Positions 44,635 to 56,386 are shown, counted from the first letter of the stretch. The stretch: 64,000 nt of DNA from Sclerotiophoma versabilis (GCA_012274445.1 JAAROD010000004.1:992001-1056000); one strand, 5' to 3'. The notes: generated by a model not told the origin, from the letters alone. Made by a program: numbers and translations.

Positions 44635-46527
44635 TTACAGTATCTTTGTCAGCCTCGCCTTCCAACTGGCCTTTTCGCCCGTGATGCCTTCCTCTCCGCT
44701 GCCACTTCCACCCAACGAAACTCCCTCGTCAACGAGCCCTTGCTGGTCGTAAACTTCGTCCGGTAGAATCGCTTTATCGATGAAGGTCTCTTTTGGCGGA
44801 GCGACAAACATGCTGAGCACAACGTAGACGAGGCTCGTAGCAACGAAGCCAAGAAACCACCCGAAGTGGTATGGCCTGACTCCGACTCCAACCTCAATGC
44901 TCGGATCGATGCTGTTGATAAGTCCCGGGAGGTTGGGTGTAACACCAACGAGGAATGCGACAATAGCTCGCCAATTACAGCCGTGGCTGTAGCGGTAGAT
45001 ACCGTGCGGTTGGTACAGGGCAAGAGTGTCATATTTCCGTCCGTGAACAAGCCAGAAGTCGAAGACCATGATCGCCGCAATAGGCCCAAGGAAGACAGCG
45101 TACGCGACCATAAAGTTCAAGAAGCTCCCTGCGCTCGCAAGAATCTTCCAGGGCACCAATGCCCACGCCACAACCGCACAAATCAGCTGGCCTCTCCGAA
45201 TGTTGACGAAGCGCGGAAACAGCGCGGTCAGGTCGTTGGCGGCGGACAGAGAGTTGGCGGAGATGTTGACGCCTAGCGCAGCCAGGGCAAAGCTGAAGGC
45301 TCCGAAGAAGCGGCATGCGCGGCTGTCCCAGTGCGAGATGAGCGCGATCGGGTCCCAATTCAACTCGCCGTATTTGACGGCGCCGGCGGAGGAGGCAGCG
45401 ATGCCGATGAAGGCGATGAAGGTGAAGACCAAGGGCAGGAAGGGGACATAGATGATCTGCCATTTGACACTGACACGGGAGTAGCGCGAGAAGTCAGCCT
45501 GGAGGGTGTCAGTCATCTCTGCTTAAACCAGAGCCATCTAGCAGTTGACATACCTGATTGACCGAAAGTGTAGCGTAGTTTCCGATGACACTTGTAAGAC
45601 TCGATAAGAAGCCCCACGAGTATGCCGATCCAGACAGCGTGGCCTTCTGGTTCCACATCTCCCCACCATCCGTCGACACAAACGCCCATATCAGAATCGC
45701 AATCCATGCAATCGGCACAATGATGGACTTGGCCATGAATAACCACCTCAGGTTGTTCGGATGCATGCACAGGAACGGCAACGAGATGACCCAAAAGATG
45801 AAGAAGCTGATCATCGTGTTGGTCTCGATGCCCTGAGATTCCGGAATTCCGTTATGGAGTGTCAAGAAAGATGGCCAGATTGCGGCGATCATACATTTGA
45901 TGGCATTTGCTCCGTTCATGTTCTGGATTGCGAACCAGAAGACGGCGAGAATGGCGCGCGATATAATGGCGAGGTAGGAGCCCCAGAAGCCCCATGATGC
46001 TCGAGCTAGAACTGGGAACGGGGCGTGGTGGATGACGCCGATTGCGCCGTTGAGTGCAATCACAAAGGATATGATGAAGAATGCTAATGCGACAATACCG
46101 ACCGACTCTCGCCACGTGAGGCCTGCCAGATTGTCAGCACATCGATGTGGTCGTGTGGCGAGAGGTAGATGTACCGATCGCGATGATGCTCGAGGCGAAT
46201 TGCCATGTTGCAGCGCTTTAATCATGTCAGTGGCTGCGTATGTCGCTCTCTTGAGGGTTGAATCCGTACTTGAAGGCGTCCGATATCCAGTAGGCGAGGA
46301 AGCTCGTAACACCCCACTTTCGGTTGTGTTTTGGGACGGGATCCAGATCTTTGTTCGTCCTGGAGGCAGTCAGCATTTGCCCGTTCTGTCCATGTGGGGT
46401 TCTGTCCATGTGGAATTCTGTCGTCTCGGTCTTGTTCAAATACATACCATCGCGCATTGCCCTCAGCGAAGGTCGATTGTGGTTGTTCGACCTTGAGCGT
46501 CAGGTGTGGTCGCTCAATGCCCAGCAT
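44635..46527 (-). CDS. NCS1 family permease (Fur-type nucleobase/allantoin transporter), 547 aa
   Basis: Five exons, 46527-46448, 46359-46270, 46215-46175, 46122-45554 and 45498-44635. The protein starts MLGIERPHLTLKVEQPQS. Family signatures are all present: NKDLDPVPKHNRKW, YWISDAFNAATWQFASSII at the TM1 entry, FPVLARASWGFWGSYLA in TM3, and the NP-like LSGSAYSWGF loop. ADFSRYSR follows the fourth junction and NISANSLSAANDLTALFP occurs in TM8. Roughly twelve membrane segments are expected. Substrates in this family are uracil, allantoin, cytosine, purines or thiamine; the sequence alone does not decide. The C-terminal tail is acidic and Gly-rich, as in endocytosis-regulated permeases. Confidence 0.92.
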
Positions 46528-47079
46528 CGTGAGAGATACCCGAGCCGTGAGATCGAGTGCCAGGATCTGTTGTGTGAGGGGAGGTTAGCATATTTATGGA
46601 CCTGCAGTTGGACCCCGGCAGAGATTGTGGGTTACATGCATCTATCTGTCGTTCCAGCCCGATAAGATAAGCTAGAGCTTGATGCTGCACGCGTCTGGAT
46701 GGTTAGACGAACGCCTCAATGATTGGCTTCGCACGTCAACCACTCAGGTGTCGAGCGCAAAGAATTCACGGCCATGACCGGCAATTATGCGGTGCACCAT
46801 TCGGTCTTGTTGCTCTGAGGCTGAGTGAGTTCTGCCGAATGTCATGCGCAAGAGATAAGAAAGCTGGATAGAGGAAGGTGATCGTCGTGTTGTCGCATGT
46901 TATCGGTTGCACTTCCCCGCTTGGGGAAGTTCCCCACGTTAAGATACCGTTAGCCCCACTCTTACAAACGAGATCAAAAGTCAGTGAGCAAGACAATACA
47001 AGCGAACGAGGGGTAGACAGAACGCTGGTGGCAAAGTATTGCATTGGCTGGCATTATCATGTACAAACCCTTGATCTTT
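46528..47079. other. Intergenic region
   Basis: About 550 nt between the permease start and the stop of the AMP-binding protein. No further feature recognised. Confidence 0.5.
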
Positions 47080-48877
47080 TCAGACATATGCCAAAGTATG
47101 GTCTTCGCGGAATGTCGCATTGAGGCCAAGAGACGCCTCTCCTCCAGCAACAGATGAACCAGTGACGACCAGCTCGCCGACAGCCTGATCTTCAGTCGTC
47201 TTGAGGGTAGGCGTGTCTCTGACCTTTACTTCCAAGCTACTCAAAGGTACACCGAAGTGGCTGTGCTTGTTCGATGAGGTATCCAGCCTATAATCGTAGA
47301 TATTTGTCTGTGCAACGGCACCAGCAACCTTGGCAGCTGTCAAAGCATACACGACGCGTGCCTGAGTGTAGATGCGTAGATCCGAAAGATCGTTGGAGCT
47401 CAGCGGAGGTGTGTTCAGGCCCGCCCGTTCAGAAGTGAAGATCAAGCGCAGCTTGCCTGGAGTGGTACCGATCGACGCTCTAGCAGGGGCATTTAGGCGA
47501 CTCAGAAAGTAGTCGGTAGGAAGACGACCGGAGGCAAGTATGCGAGATTCGAGGTAGTGGGCAAGCTGCTTCAAGCTGCCTACCGCTGACGCAGCAGTTG
47601 TGCTGTGGAGCTTTGCAGCGGTCTCGGCGGAGACGACGACGATCGTAGGGGCTAGAGAGCGAGTGGCCAAGGCCAGGTCGACACCGGGACCAGCGACCGA
47701 GTTGATGACGACGGTCGAGTGGGAGAAGAGGGCGGCAAGGGTGAGACAGAGACAGTAAGAGTTTGTGAAGGCGTCAGCGGGGAGGAAAGTGTCAGAAGCG
47801 GAGAAGCGTTGTGCAGTAGGCAGGGAGGTGATGAGCGAACCGACGGCAGCAGCGATATTCTTCTGTAGTCAACAAAGGAGCCCAAAGAAGGTCAAGGAGG
47901 CTTACCTGTTGGGTAAAGTCGACGATTTCGGCCGGCTTGCCAACGGCTTCCTGCCAGAGGAAGACGAGGCCTGGGGCGCTGCCTCGGTCAGCTGGCAGTA
48001 CATGCTCGATGTGCTTCGAGTCCTGGACGAGCTCATGCCAGACGGAGACGTCGACCTTGCCGCCAATGCCCTCGGGCACCTCACTCCAGTCCATGTGCCT
48101 GCTCGTCTTTGCTACCGTCCACACAATCTGGCGCAGAGCGGGCACGGTTTGGGTGAGGTCGGCCAGAGGGATGGAGCCGGCCTGTGCGATGAGGGCGTCG
48201 GCACGCGTGGCTTGGAGCAGCTCGGCGAGGGTGGCATGGGGCTGGTTGTAGGGAATGAGGATGGGGGTGAAGCCGTAGAAAGCGGCGGCGAACAGGACGG
48301 CCAGGAACTCGAGGCTGTTGGGCAGGTAGACGGCGACTCGCTTGGCATTGTGTTCCTGTAGGTGCTTGCCCACGACGGCGATCTCCTGGGTGATGGCGGG
48401 GATGTCGTGTTCGGCGATGTCCTCCTTGCCCCAGACGGTCATGAGGGCGGCGGTGCCGCGGGAGCTGGCCTTTTTGTCGAGGGGGATCTCGCCCGTGACG
48501 CGGCGCCAGATGTCGCGCAGGTCGCCGTCCCTGCCGGCCGAGTACATGGGAGCGCCCGGGGGCTTGACGGCGAGGCCGGTGCGCAGCGGATCTGGCTCGG
48601 GTCAGCTCAGCTCAGGGCGGGGCGGGGGCAGGCGGGCGGACGTACAGCCATGGGGCGTCTCGGGCGCCCTGAAGACGGCCGACTCGCGCGGCTGGCGCAC
48701 GTACGAGGCCTGGGCCTGGCGGGCGAGCAGCAGCGGGTGGGTGTCGGCGTCTGCGTTGTTGGCGACGACCCAGCCGACCAAGGCCAGGACGGCGGCGAGC
48801 AGCGCGGTCGAGTAGGCGTTCCAGCCGCGGAACAGGTCGGCGAGGGCGCCGTCGAGCTGCTCCAGGAGGGCGGGCAT
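47080..48877 (-). CDS. AMP-binding (acyl-CoA synthetase-like) protein with degenerate motif, 566 aa
   Basis: Three exons, 48877-48646, 48591-47906 and 47862-47080. After MPALLEQLDGALADLF there is a membrane segment (TALLAAVLALVGWVVA). The fold of an AMP-binding enzyme follows: VAVYLPNSLEFLAVLFAAAFYGFTPILIPYN, then the region where the phosphate-binding loop should be. Here it reads APGLVFLWQEAVGKPAEIV instead of a Ser/Thr/Gly-rich TSG-TG-PKG loop. The protein also stops early, at FREDHTLAYV, with no C-terminal AMP-binding_C domain. Catalysis therefore looks unlikely; this may be a structural or regulatory relative of acyl-CoA synthetases at a membrane. It is divergent from POM34. Confidence 0.8.
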
Positions 48878-48887
48878 GGTGCGGGCG

Positions 48888-48928
48888 GGAGGCGGCAGGC
48901 GGCAGGCGGCAGGCGGCAGGCGGCAGGC
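48888..48928. repeat. Heptamer tandem repeat (GGCGGCA)n
   Basis: About six units of GGCGGCA/GGCAGGC lie just upstream of the AMP-binding gene's start codon, in its 5' leader. Confidence 0.8.
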
Positions 48929-49171
48929 CAGAGGGGGAGGGCGACTGTGGGCGTGAGGGAGTGCGAGGGAGGCTGCGAGAGAGGGCGAGGGGCTGCGGGA
49001 GGCTGTGAGGCAGGGAGACGGTGCCCGGCGCGAGGCTGACAGCGGCCGTGCGGCGGGGGAGCCGGGAGCGCGCCGTGGGTGCAGCAAGGCCCGAGGCGGC
49101 GACGTGCACCGGCTGCAATTGTTTTGACCACCGCCCGTCACTGCGACCGTCACCGCGCGGCCACAGCCACT

Positions 49172-49211
49172 CGACGCCGACGCCGACGCCGACACCGACA
49201 CCAACACCAAC
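49172..49211. repeat. Hexamer repeat (CCGACG/CCAACA)n
   Basis: A run of CGACGC units changes gradually to CGACAC and CAACAC units, about 40 nt, some 20 nt before the POM34 start codon. Confidence 0.75.
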
Positions 49212-49231
49212 CACTCGCGTCCCCGTCCTCC

Positions 49232-50090
49232 ATGGCCCTCTCCATGGCTGCGCCTGCCACACCGCAGACGCCCGCGCCGCCGACACGGCAGCCGCCGCCG
49301 CTGCACACGCCCAACGGCACCTGGAAGCACCCCCAGTTCGACGAGATCACGCGTCGCCAGTACGCGGCCACCTTCGACGAGCACAACGTCAAGGTCGTGG
49401 TGGCCAACGCGGCGCTGCTGGCTGCTTCGTTCTTCGCCGACGCCGTCGCTGCCCGTGTGAAGCTGCTGCAATACGCCGCGTGCGTAGACTCGCTCCCCCG
49501 CCGGCCCTGCGCGCTGACCCCCAGACAGGACACCCGTCACCGCCCTCCTCCAGCACACCCCCTACAGCCAGTGGGCCATCCTGGCCGTCCGCCTGTTCTT
49601 CGCCGTCAACGCCGTCAACGCCCTCCTGCCCCTCGTCCGCCGCTACTACCCCGACGACATCGCCGACATCCCCCTCACCCCCTCCCAGCGCACCTCGATG
49701 GGTCTCAAGCCCACCGCCTCCTCGCACACCCCAGCCTCCGCCTACGCTTCGCCCGCCTACGTGACCCCGCCGCGCTACGCGAGATCCACTCCGCGCAGCA
49801 GCTTCAGCTCCCAGGCCGAGCGTCCGTTGCTGGGCTCAGGCAGCCCCGCGGCTGCTCTTGCCAGGTCAGCCTCGAACACTTCCTACTCGCCTGGCCTGAG
49901 CAGCTCGGCGAACAAGCGGGCCAGCTACGGCGGAGGCAGCCCGTTCAGCAGCAGCTTGTTTGGCGACAGCGGCTCGAGCGCTGGTCCTGCCACACCGACA
50001 CCGTCGACTGGAAAGGCAAGCGTTGGGCTGAACAACAAGTGGCTGTACGAGAAGCGAAGGGACAGCCCGAGGAGTGGCATGTTTGCGTGA
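49232..50090 (+). CDS. pom34: Nucleoporin POM34-like protein, 269 aa
   Basis: Two exons, 49232-49479 and 49529-50090. The protein starts MALSMAAPATPQTPAPP, with an N-terminal Pro-rich stretch, then WKHPQFDEITRRQYAATFDE. Two membrane segments follow, AALLAASFFADAVAARV and QWAILAVRLFFAVNAVNALL, and then a Ser/Pro-rich soluble tail with RYARSTPRSSFSSQAERPLL, a Gly/Ser low-complexity region, and KASVGLNNKWLYEKRRDSP. This layout and the closing motif match fungal POM34, a membrane nucleoporin that anchors the pore complex with Ndc1 and Pom152. The call rests on motif recall. A second ATG at residue 5 could also be used. Confidence 0.8.
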
Positions 50091-50747
50091 GCTTGCATGT
50101 CCTGGAGCAAGAAGACGCAGTCCAGCGAGTAGACTCCGCTTTATACCCTGATGCATTGCCTCGGCCTTTAGGATGACCTTTTCTGCGAATACTACTTTGG
50201 CCTCTACATGTTAGTGTCTACGGGGATTTGGCTTTGTGGCTTTGTGGCTGACAGTACCCTGTTTGAGAGACTGTTCAGACATGTCTGAACGTACCGTGAT
50301 TGCAGTATTACCGTCCTGCCTGACTGCGCCACCTGTGCGGCCGTATTCAGTCCACCCGCCCGCATGCTAGGTCTTCTTGCGAGGTGACATAGCGGGTAGA
50401 GAGCCTGCATGCCGTGTGCAAGTCATCTGGCAGCCATCTACCTGGGGCGCTGGACAACTGCTGCTACCCGCAAAGTACCGTCTGGCGCCTTCGAACGTGG
50501 TGGAGCCACTCCAGCATGGTACGAAGCCGGTGCGGTTGGGGTAACAGCTGTCAATCAGTTATTCGCTAGAGCGCAATCACCATTTCTTCACTGTTATTGT
50601 AGTCTCGAGGGTCCATACGTCGTGATATGATACATGCAAAAACGCCTGGAGCTTCGCCCGCCCATTCCACAGTCGTGCTCGGACAGGCCAAATTGTGATA
50701 TACAAGCTGCCTCCCTTCCTTGCTGGCAAACAGAAGCCATGAACAGC
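50091..50747. other. Convergent intergenic gap
   Basis: About 650 nt between convergent stop codons. No RNA gene or frame with protein features was recognised. Confidence 0.5.
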
Positions 50748-51305
50748 CTACGAGAAGCGGTCGCCCTTCCTGCTCCGGAACACATCGCTCGCCTCGTACT
50801 TGCTCTTCTCCTTGCCCTCCGTCTCAGGTGCATGCCTTGTCGCTGCTGGGTCCTGGCTGGCCTGCAAACTGGGGTTCCCGCTGTCCTCGTGCGCCCTGTC
50901 TTCGCTCCGAATCTCGCCCGCTAATGCGCCCTTGTCTGATGTGCTGCGAGGCGCCGTTGTGTTACTGCTCACGACAGCATTGGGGCTGATGGTGGGGTTG
51001 GATGACGTCTGGCCGTGCAGGCCGTGGGCTTGCTCGAGCTGGTACTGGCGTACCCGCTTCTGGCGGTCCACTTCTGCCTTCTGCGCCCGGTCGGCGTTGA
51101 TTGATTTCTTCGCAAAGTAGTAGGCGCCACCACCGGCAGCGATGAGCGTCGCCCAGCCGTAGCTGTTGTGCTGTTAGGAGATTGCTGAAAGCTGCGGTGA
51201 AGCTGCTGCCGCCGCGCGCAGCTGTGACGTACTAGACCGATTTGACCTGAGCGCTGTTAGCTAGCTGTCGCAGAGAAATGCGGACGACGCCCGTACTGTG
51301 TTCAT
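50748..51305 (-). CDS. DUF4748-like small protein, 150 aa
   Basis: Three exons, 51305-51297 (9 nt), 51253-51233 (21 nt) and 51170-50748. The spliced N terminus reads MNTRSGQIGLHNSYGWATLI, then a Gly/Ala membrane-like stretch (LIAAGGGAYYFAKKSIN) and a charged helix ADRAQKAEVDRQKRVRQYQLEQ. The rest is polar and Ser/Asn-rich and ends in YEASDVFRSRKGDRFS. The start and the helix match a conserved fungal family (DUF4748) of small, probably organellar membrane proteins. The two micro-exons have to be inferred from phase and family similarity, so they need transcript support. Function is unknown. Confidence 0.75.
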
Positions 51306-52722
51306 GGTTGCAGCTGTGCAGAGGTATGCGGTACACAAATGGCGCGGGTGCGAGGTGTGTTGGACGCTGCGTGCTTCCGAAATGTTTTCTTGGTGACGAT
51401 GAAAGTGGTCTGATTCTATAGGGCTGAGGATGGTGGATGGCTGCGGCGATTGGCTCGGCGGTGCGACCTCTCCACCTCCGCCTTCCGTGCATCACGCATC
51501 ATCACCACCGCGACTTCGCCGTGCCCCTCAAAACTGAACATGTAGTATTCTACTTCTATGAAGTGACCAAGTGTGCCGGGCTGCCTCACTCTGGACAGTT
51601 CAGTACGTACACATCTGCAGACAAGCATCTCACTGCATGTGCACCTGCCACCAGTCCTGAGCTCGTCGGTGTCATGCTCACTTTGCGCACCACGCTCTCA
51701 ACGAATACAGGCAAGTCAGGGTAGAAACACAGAAGCGAGCTGGCCAGCCAGCCGTCAAACAATGTGGCCGGTCAATATACTTTAAGCCTCACAAAGCCTT
51801 CGATGTGCCGAGACAAGCGGCTACAACTGCCATCAACACGCACCTCGAACCGGCTTTCTGCCTCGAAGTAGCAACCCGTCGACTGATATCATTACTTGCA
51901 TTATCAAAGACACTGCGCAACTTCCGTCTACGATGCCCTGACACAGGCGCCCCACTGGCTTGTCTCGGAAAGGATCCACTTTTAACGGCGCCTCAGTCTC
52001 AAACACCAGTTTCCTGAGGCTAGTCAACCTCAGAGCTATATCACTCGCAGTGTGTTTGATCGCTCTGTTTTGCCAAGAGCTCGGTACTTGTCCGGACAGG
52101 AGATACATCGGGACCAAGCTGTCGCGTTTCGACGTGGCGTGCTGCCGCTCACTTCGAAACTTGACACCAAATCTCCAAACCCGAACCGCTTCAGCACTCA
52201 GCAAACAGCAGCCAAGAAGCTCTTGGCGCCCGCCCTCCGTTTACTGCATACAGCGCCTCTAGCTCTAAACGAGCTCTAGAAGTTTGAGGCTGGTGGGTGC
52301 GCCTCATCATCGCAGTTACGCGCCACTAGACTGACAGGGCAACCCGCTAAGGAGCCTTGCGGTAGACACCTGCTACTCGTTACCCAGCGCGTCACATGCA
52401 ACGTTCACCCTACCAGAGACCCTCTTCAGGGGTCTTTGAGGCATCCTCAGGCTTGCCGATATGCGCATCCTTCACTTCACCATGGTAATGGTTCGTCTCG
52501 TGGGAGTGGGCACCCTATGGGCCTTGAGCAGATTTGCTCTCTGTCAGCGTTGAGCCTCGTCTCTCGGTTGAAAGTATATAGATGCACTTGAGGCTCCGTA
52601 AAAATACTCCATCCCATCACTGATCAACAGTTCTTTTCAGTCCACCGTTCTCTTCTACTCTTTCCTTGCTTTACTTTCTATTCCAAGCGCCGGACGCCAT
52701 CTCTATTTCTACCTCACTTAAA
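51306..52722. other. Intergenic region
   Basis: About 1.4 kb upstream of the Egh16-like gene. Short frames only. A TATA-like GTATATA at 52574-52580 lies about 145 nt before the start codon at 52723; the Thr/Pro-rich frames around 51800-52270 do not look like protein. Confidence 0.45.
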
Positions 52723-53964
52723 ATGTATTACTCGGTTTCTACTATCGCCCTGATCGCACTCGCTGCCAACGTTCAAGCCCATGGAGTTGTTCTCTCAGCT
52801 GTCGGAGACGATGGCCTGAGTCAGGGTTTCTTGGGTAGGACACTCTACCTGTTACTGCCATGAACACATTCTAACGCGACAACAGTCGACCAGAACTTGG
52901 CTCGTAATTGCACGACTATCTCGCCCTGCCAGCAGGATTCCACCATCATTCGCGATTCTGAAATTGCACAGAACATCGTGAACTCATGCGGACGAACACA
53001 GATTGCTGGTAATATCGATATCGGCGAGCAGACAGAGAACGAGCTAGCCGCGAACCGTATGACCCAGGTCTCGTCTGGTACCGTGATGAGTGTCACCATT
53101 CACCAGGTTAGCGACTTAACATTTTAGCTTACTTGCAAGAACTAACAACGTTTCTAGGTTAATGCAGATGGTGCGGGGCCGTACGAGTGCGACCTTGACG
53201 AGACTAGCAACGCTGCTTCCAAGTTTACGCCTCTGAAGGTAGCTAACAATGTCCCTGGTGCCAATGGGCTCTCGCAGGCCAAGGAGCAGGAATTCACGAT
53301 CAGTGTTGCCATGCCTGACAAATTCAACTGCATTGGTGCATCGACCGGTAATATCTGCACTGTTCGCTGCCGCAACAACGCTGTAGCCGGCCCCTTTGGA
53401 GGCTGCTTCGCTGTTCAGCAGACCGACGGGCAGGGCCGTAGAGACAAGACCGCTGCTGGTAAGTCTTGGTTTTCATTTTACTAGCACGTTCAGCCCTAGT
53501 ACATAGACTCACCAGAACGGTAGGTGTTAAAACAGCACAATCACTCGAGAGCATCTCGGACCAGATCCTGCAGAACCAGAAGGATCTCCCCGCAGCCATC
53601 GCGGCAAACCAAGCTGCTGGCGCCGCAGGTGGCAATGAGGGTGCTAGTGCCATCTCTGGTGTGTTCTTCTACCGTCTCGCCTCACGATACCGCTTGAGCA
53701 AAGGCTAATTCTTTAACAGCTCTCATCTCCCAGACTGCTGCACCCACAGCACCTACTCAAATTGCTGGTAATGGTAACGGCCAGAACCAGAACCAGAACC
53801 AGAACGCGGGCGGCAACGGAAACAACCCCTTTGGCAATGGTAACGGAGACGGGCGAGGACAACGTGGAGGACGCGGAGGCAACGGTCGCGGTAATAACGG
53901 CAACAACAATAACAACAACAACAAGCGGTCCAACTCCAAGTTCCTCTCTAGGTTTTTCCTTTGA
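52723..53964 (+). CDS. Egh16/MAS3-like secreted protein, 337 aa
   Basis: Five exons, 52723-52834, 52886-53106, 53158-53458, 53524-53658 and 53720-53964. Signal peptide MYYSVSTIALIALAANVQA precedes the family start HGVVLSAVGDDGLSQG. Conserved segments follow: VDQNLARNCTTISPCQQD, GNIDIGEQTENELAANR, HQVNADGAGPYECDLDE, and NCIGASTGNICTVRCRNN with its Cys residues. This is the Egh16H/MAS3 family, secreted fungal proteins expressed during appressorium formation and implicated in plant infection. A frame read past the fourth exon ends at once; the fifth exon adds a Gln/Asn/Gly tail (GNGQNQNQNQNAGGN, then an Asn run) that many homologues lack. The protein is expected outside the cell. Confidence 0.92.
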
Positions 53965-55361
53965 GTTACGAACACAACCATAATCGAGTAGTCAGAATGA
54001 CCCGCAGAGGTGGTCAACGATATCAAGCGCTCTGCTAGGCTTGTTCTTATTTTTTCTTTCTGTAGGCTTAGTTTGCCTCCGCTTTCGTAGGCTGAGCCGA
54101 CACCATTTATAGACATGTATATAGAGATATGAAAGCGTGTTCTCACACCGTAACGTCGTCGATTCTGTGCTTGGTGGATATGTCAGACAATCTGGAGTTG
54201 CACCGTGTCGTTAGTTTGAAGATCAGCCGGAAAAAGGGTGGGCACGGTAGAGATGAAGTAGCTTGTGACCAAAGTTGTCAACAAACAAGGCTAGACACTT
54301 GTTGATTAATAGATTTTTCTAAGTGACAGCTTTGGTGTTTGCTTACCTTGAAAATATGTAACTTGGAGATATTTGCTAAGGCTAAATAATCAAGCATTTC
54401 GGAGGTAGAGGAGCTGCAGATGGCTAGTGTTGCTCGTGCCTAAACCCCTTCCCGCCCTTGGTAATTGTTAAATGATATTCAATATTGTCAAATGGGTAAC
54501 AAGATCTAGACATGTCTAATTAAGCTTAGCATGATCAAAGGCTGTGGTTGGTTTAATAGATTTGGCTCAGGTTAAAGAAGCTCAAACAAGTATCTGGTAT
54601 TTGGCAATATCTGATTGATGACGAGCTTGCTTGTGACAGACACACGAAACTTCGGGGCATCAGTAATGTGTGATTCATGTTGATCACAGTCACGTCAGGA
54701 AGGCTGCTCAATCCAATCAGCAACTCGACGTTCCTGCTGACACGGCAGTGCGCACTGAGACACCACCACGTCCGGCAGGCACGCAATCGCTCGCAAACCA
54801 TGTCGTGATGGTGCGCCCACATAGCACCCCAATCGTGCCTTCACCTGACGAACAACTGCCACGGACAGCAGGTGGCGGCGGGGTTTTCCTTTGCCGTTGG
54901 TAGGCGCTGGAGTCAACATGGCACGAGGGTGGGCTGATCCGACAGCTCTGCGCGGCAAAGCTTGCAGTTATGGAGCGGATAGGGACGTGTCGGGCGCCCA
55001 CCATGGGCAGCTAGGGGTCTACCCCACATATTCCGTACATACAACTACCTTCAGCCTCTCCCGGGTTGCGCGTGGTTTCGTGGAACCTTCTTCCGTGAAT
55101 TTGCATCATCTAGATTGTGAGTACCCTCGCTGAGACATAAAGTAGGGCGTCCTGACTGTTGGGTGCTCCTTTTGTTGTTCACACCTATTCGACCTATCGG
55201 ACTGTAGCTGACTTGCAAGGCCGCACAGCCTCATTCAGCCCTCCGCCTCGAACACAGCTGCCTGGTCCCACGGGCGGACAACCTTAAGAAGACATTTTCT
55301 TTCCAGGCCAAGGTACCATCCGAATCTCAGCCCCAGTTTGAGTTCAAATTATACGTTCACA
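53965..55361. other. AT-leaning intergenic region
   Basis: About 1.4 kb with no convincing frame on either strand. Positions 54200-54550 are clearly AT-rich. It holds the Egh16-like 3' UTR and whatever promoter serves the next small gene. Confidence 0.45.
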
Positions 55362-55546
55362 ATGACCATCTCAACGCACGCCCTCTCCTCCTTGCGCCGG
55401 TACTCGACATCCGTACCGCGCGATCCCCACTATCGACTCAAAGCTACACTTGCAACGGGGTATGTTGTGTCGGCGCTTGCACTCCCTTTCGTGCCGCCGC
55501 TGCTTGAGACTAGGAGGGCGAAAGCTGATGGGAGCTACCTGACGAG
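55362..55546 (+). CDS. First exon of an unrecognised small protein
   Basis: An ATG at 55362 opens a 62-codon exon that ends in a strong GTGAGT donor. It encodes an Arg/Ser/Thr-rich, presequence-like start (MTISTHALSSLRRYSTSV) and one hydrophobic segment (LATGYVVSALALPFVPPLL), suggesting a small organellar membrane protein. Downstream exons are unclear. Acceptors near 55763 or 55787 could join it to frames reaching about 56014, but neither continuation looks clearly coding. It may be a short-lived or broken gene. Confidence 0.35.
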
Positions 55547-56322
55547 GTGAGTAGCCAAGGTCTTTCTGCTTTGGGTAGTGGTAGCAGCGGAAGAAGACTG
55601 ATCCGGCCAATCATTGCATGGCACGGCATGAACGGCAGTATGCAAGAGCGAAATATGATGCTGACGATGTGTAGAGAGAATGTGTATTGCTCGAGCCAGT
55701 TCCACCAGTGTGCAAGATGAGCGGGCTGCAGGTAAGCAAGGCGTTGACTTGATGGATTGCAGCGACGGTGCTAATGTTGGTTGTAGGTCTTCCAGCTCTG
55801 CTCGCAAGCACTTTCATTCGCGAACCTTTCGCACCCATCACATCATCATACCCGGCGTTTTTGCTTGTCTCTCGGCGTTTGGATGTGCACATGAGGAGCG
55901 CATTGCTGGCGTTCTGGACTCGTCGTTTGTGGTGGATAGGTACATGCCAAGCACAGGATGGATATCAGAACCAAAGTCATTCCCTCTCAGAAGCCCAGTT
56001 GCACGCAAGACCTGAGTGTTGCCGATAGTCCGAAGGCTGGAAGTTGCTCCTCATCCTAGAAGCAGGTGAGGGAGACTGCTGCCTGGTGCGGCGTGTGCGT
56101 GAAGGTGTACGGTGGGAGTTGCTGGCACGAATCAGCTGCCTGCATGTGCATGTGTGTGTGCAGCCAACGCCATTGGCCCAAGCCGCCTTCCCCACATGAA
56201 AAGTGCGGCCCCGCAGCTCTTTGAGCGCTGGACGCGATCTTGTACGCGTCGCCACGAAATGCTGAACCCCACCAAACACTGAACACTGAAGGCCGCGGAA
56301 CGCCGCGTCGCCCGCACCCCGC

Positions 56323-56386
56323 CAGTGCCAGTGCCAGTGCCATTGCCAGTGCCATTGCCAGTGCCAGTGCCAGTGCCAGTGCCATG
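56323..56386. repeat. Hexamer repeat (CCAGTG)n abutting an F-box start codon
   Basis: About ten units of GCCAGT, some varied to GCCATT, run up to and into the ATG of the F-box gene. On the plus strand they would encode Ala-Ser/Ala-Ile repeats in the frame of that gene. Confidence 0.85.

Larger units (their letters stand above)
48878..49231. promoter_or_regulatory. GC-rich bidirectional promoter
   Basis: The 354-nt spacer separates the start codons of the AMP-binding gene (minus) and POM34 (plus), so it must serve both. It is strongly GC-rich and holds two tandem repeats. No clear TATA element was seen. Confidence 0.6.

Noticed and set aside
48362..49039. 225-codon plus-strand frame over the AMP-binding gene start
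   Set aside because: Gly/Ala/Arg-rich composition from antisense GC-rich coding and heptamer repeats; it contradicts the recognised minus-strand gene.
51804..52279. Overlapping plus-strand frames upstream of the Egh16-like gene
   Set aside because: Short, mutually overlapping in three frames, rich in Ser/Pro/Leu without motifs.
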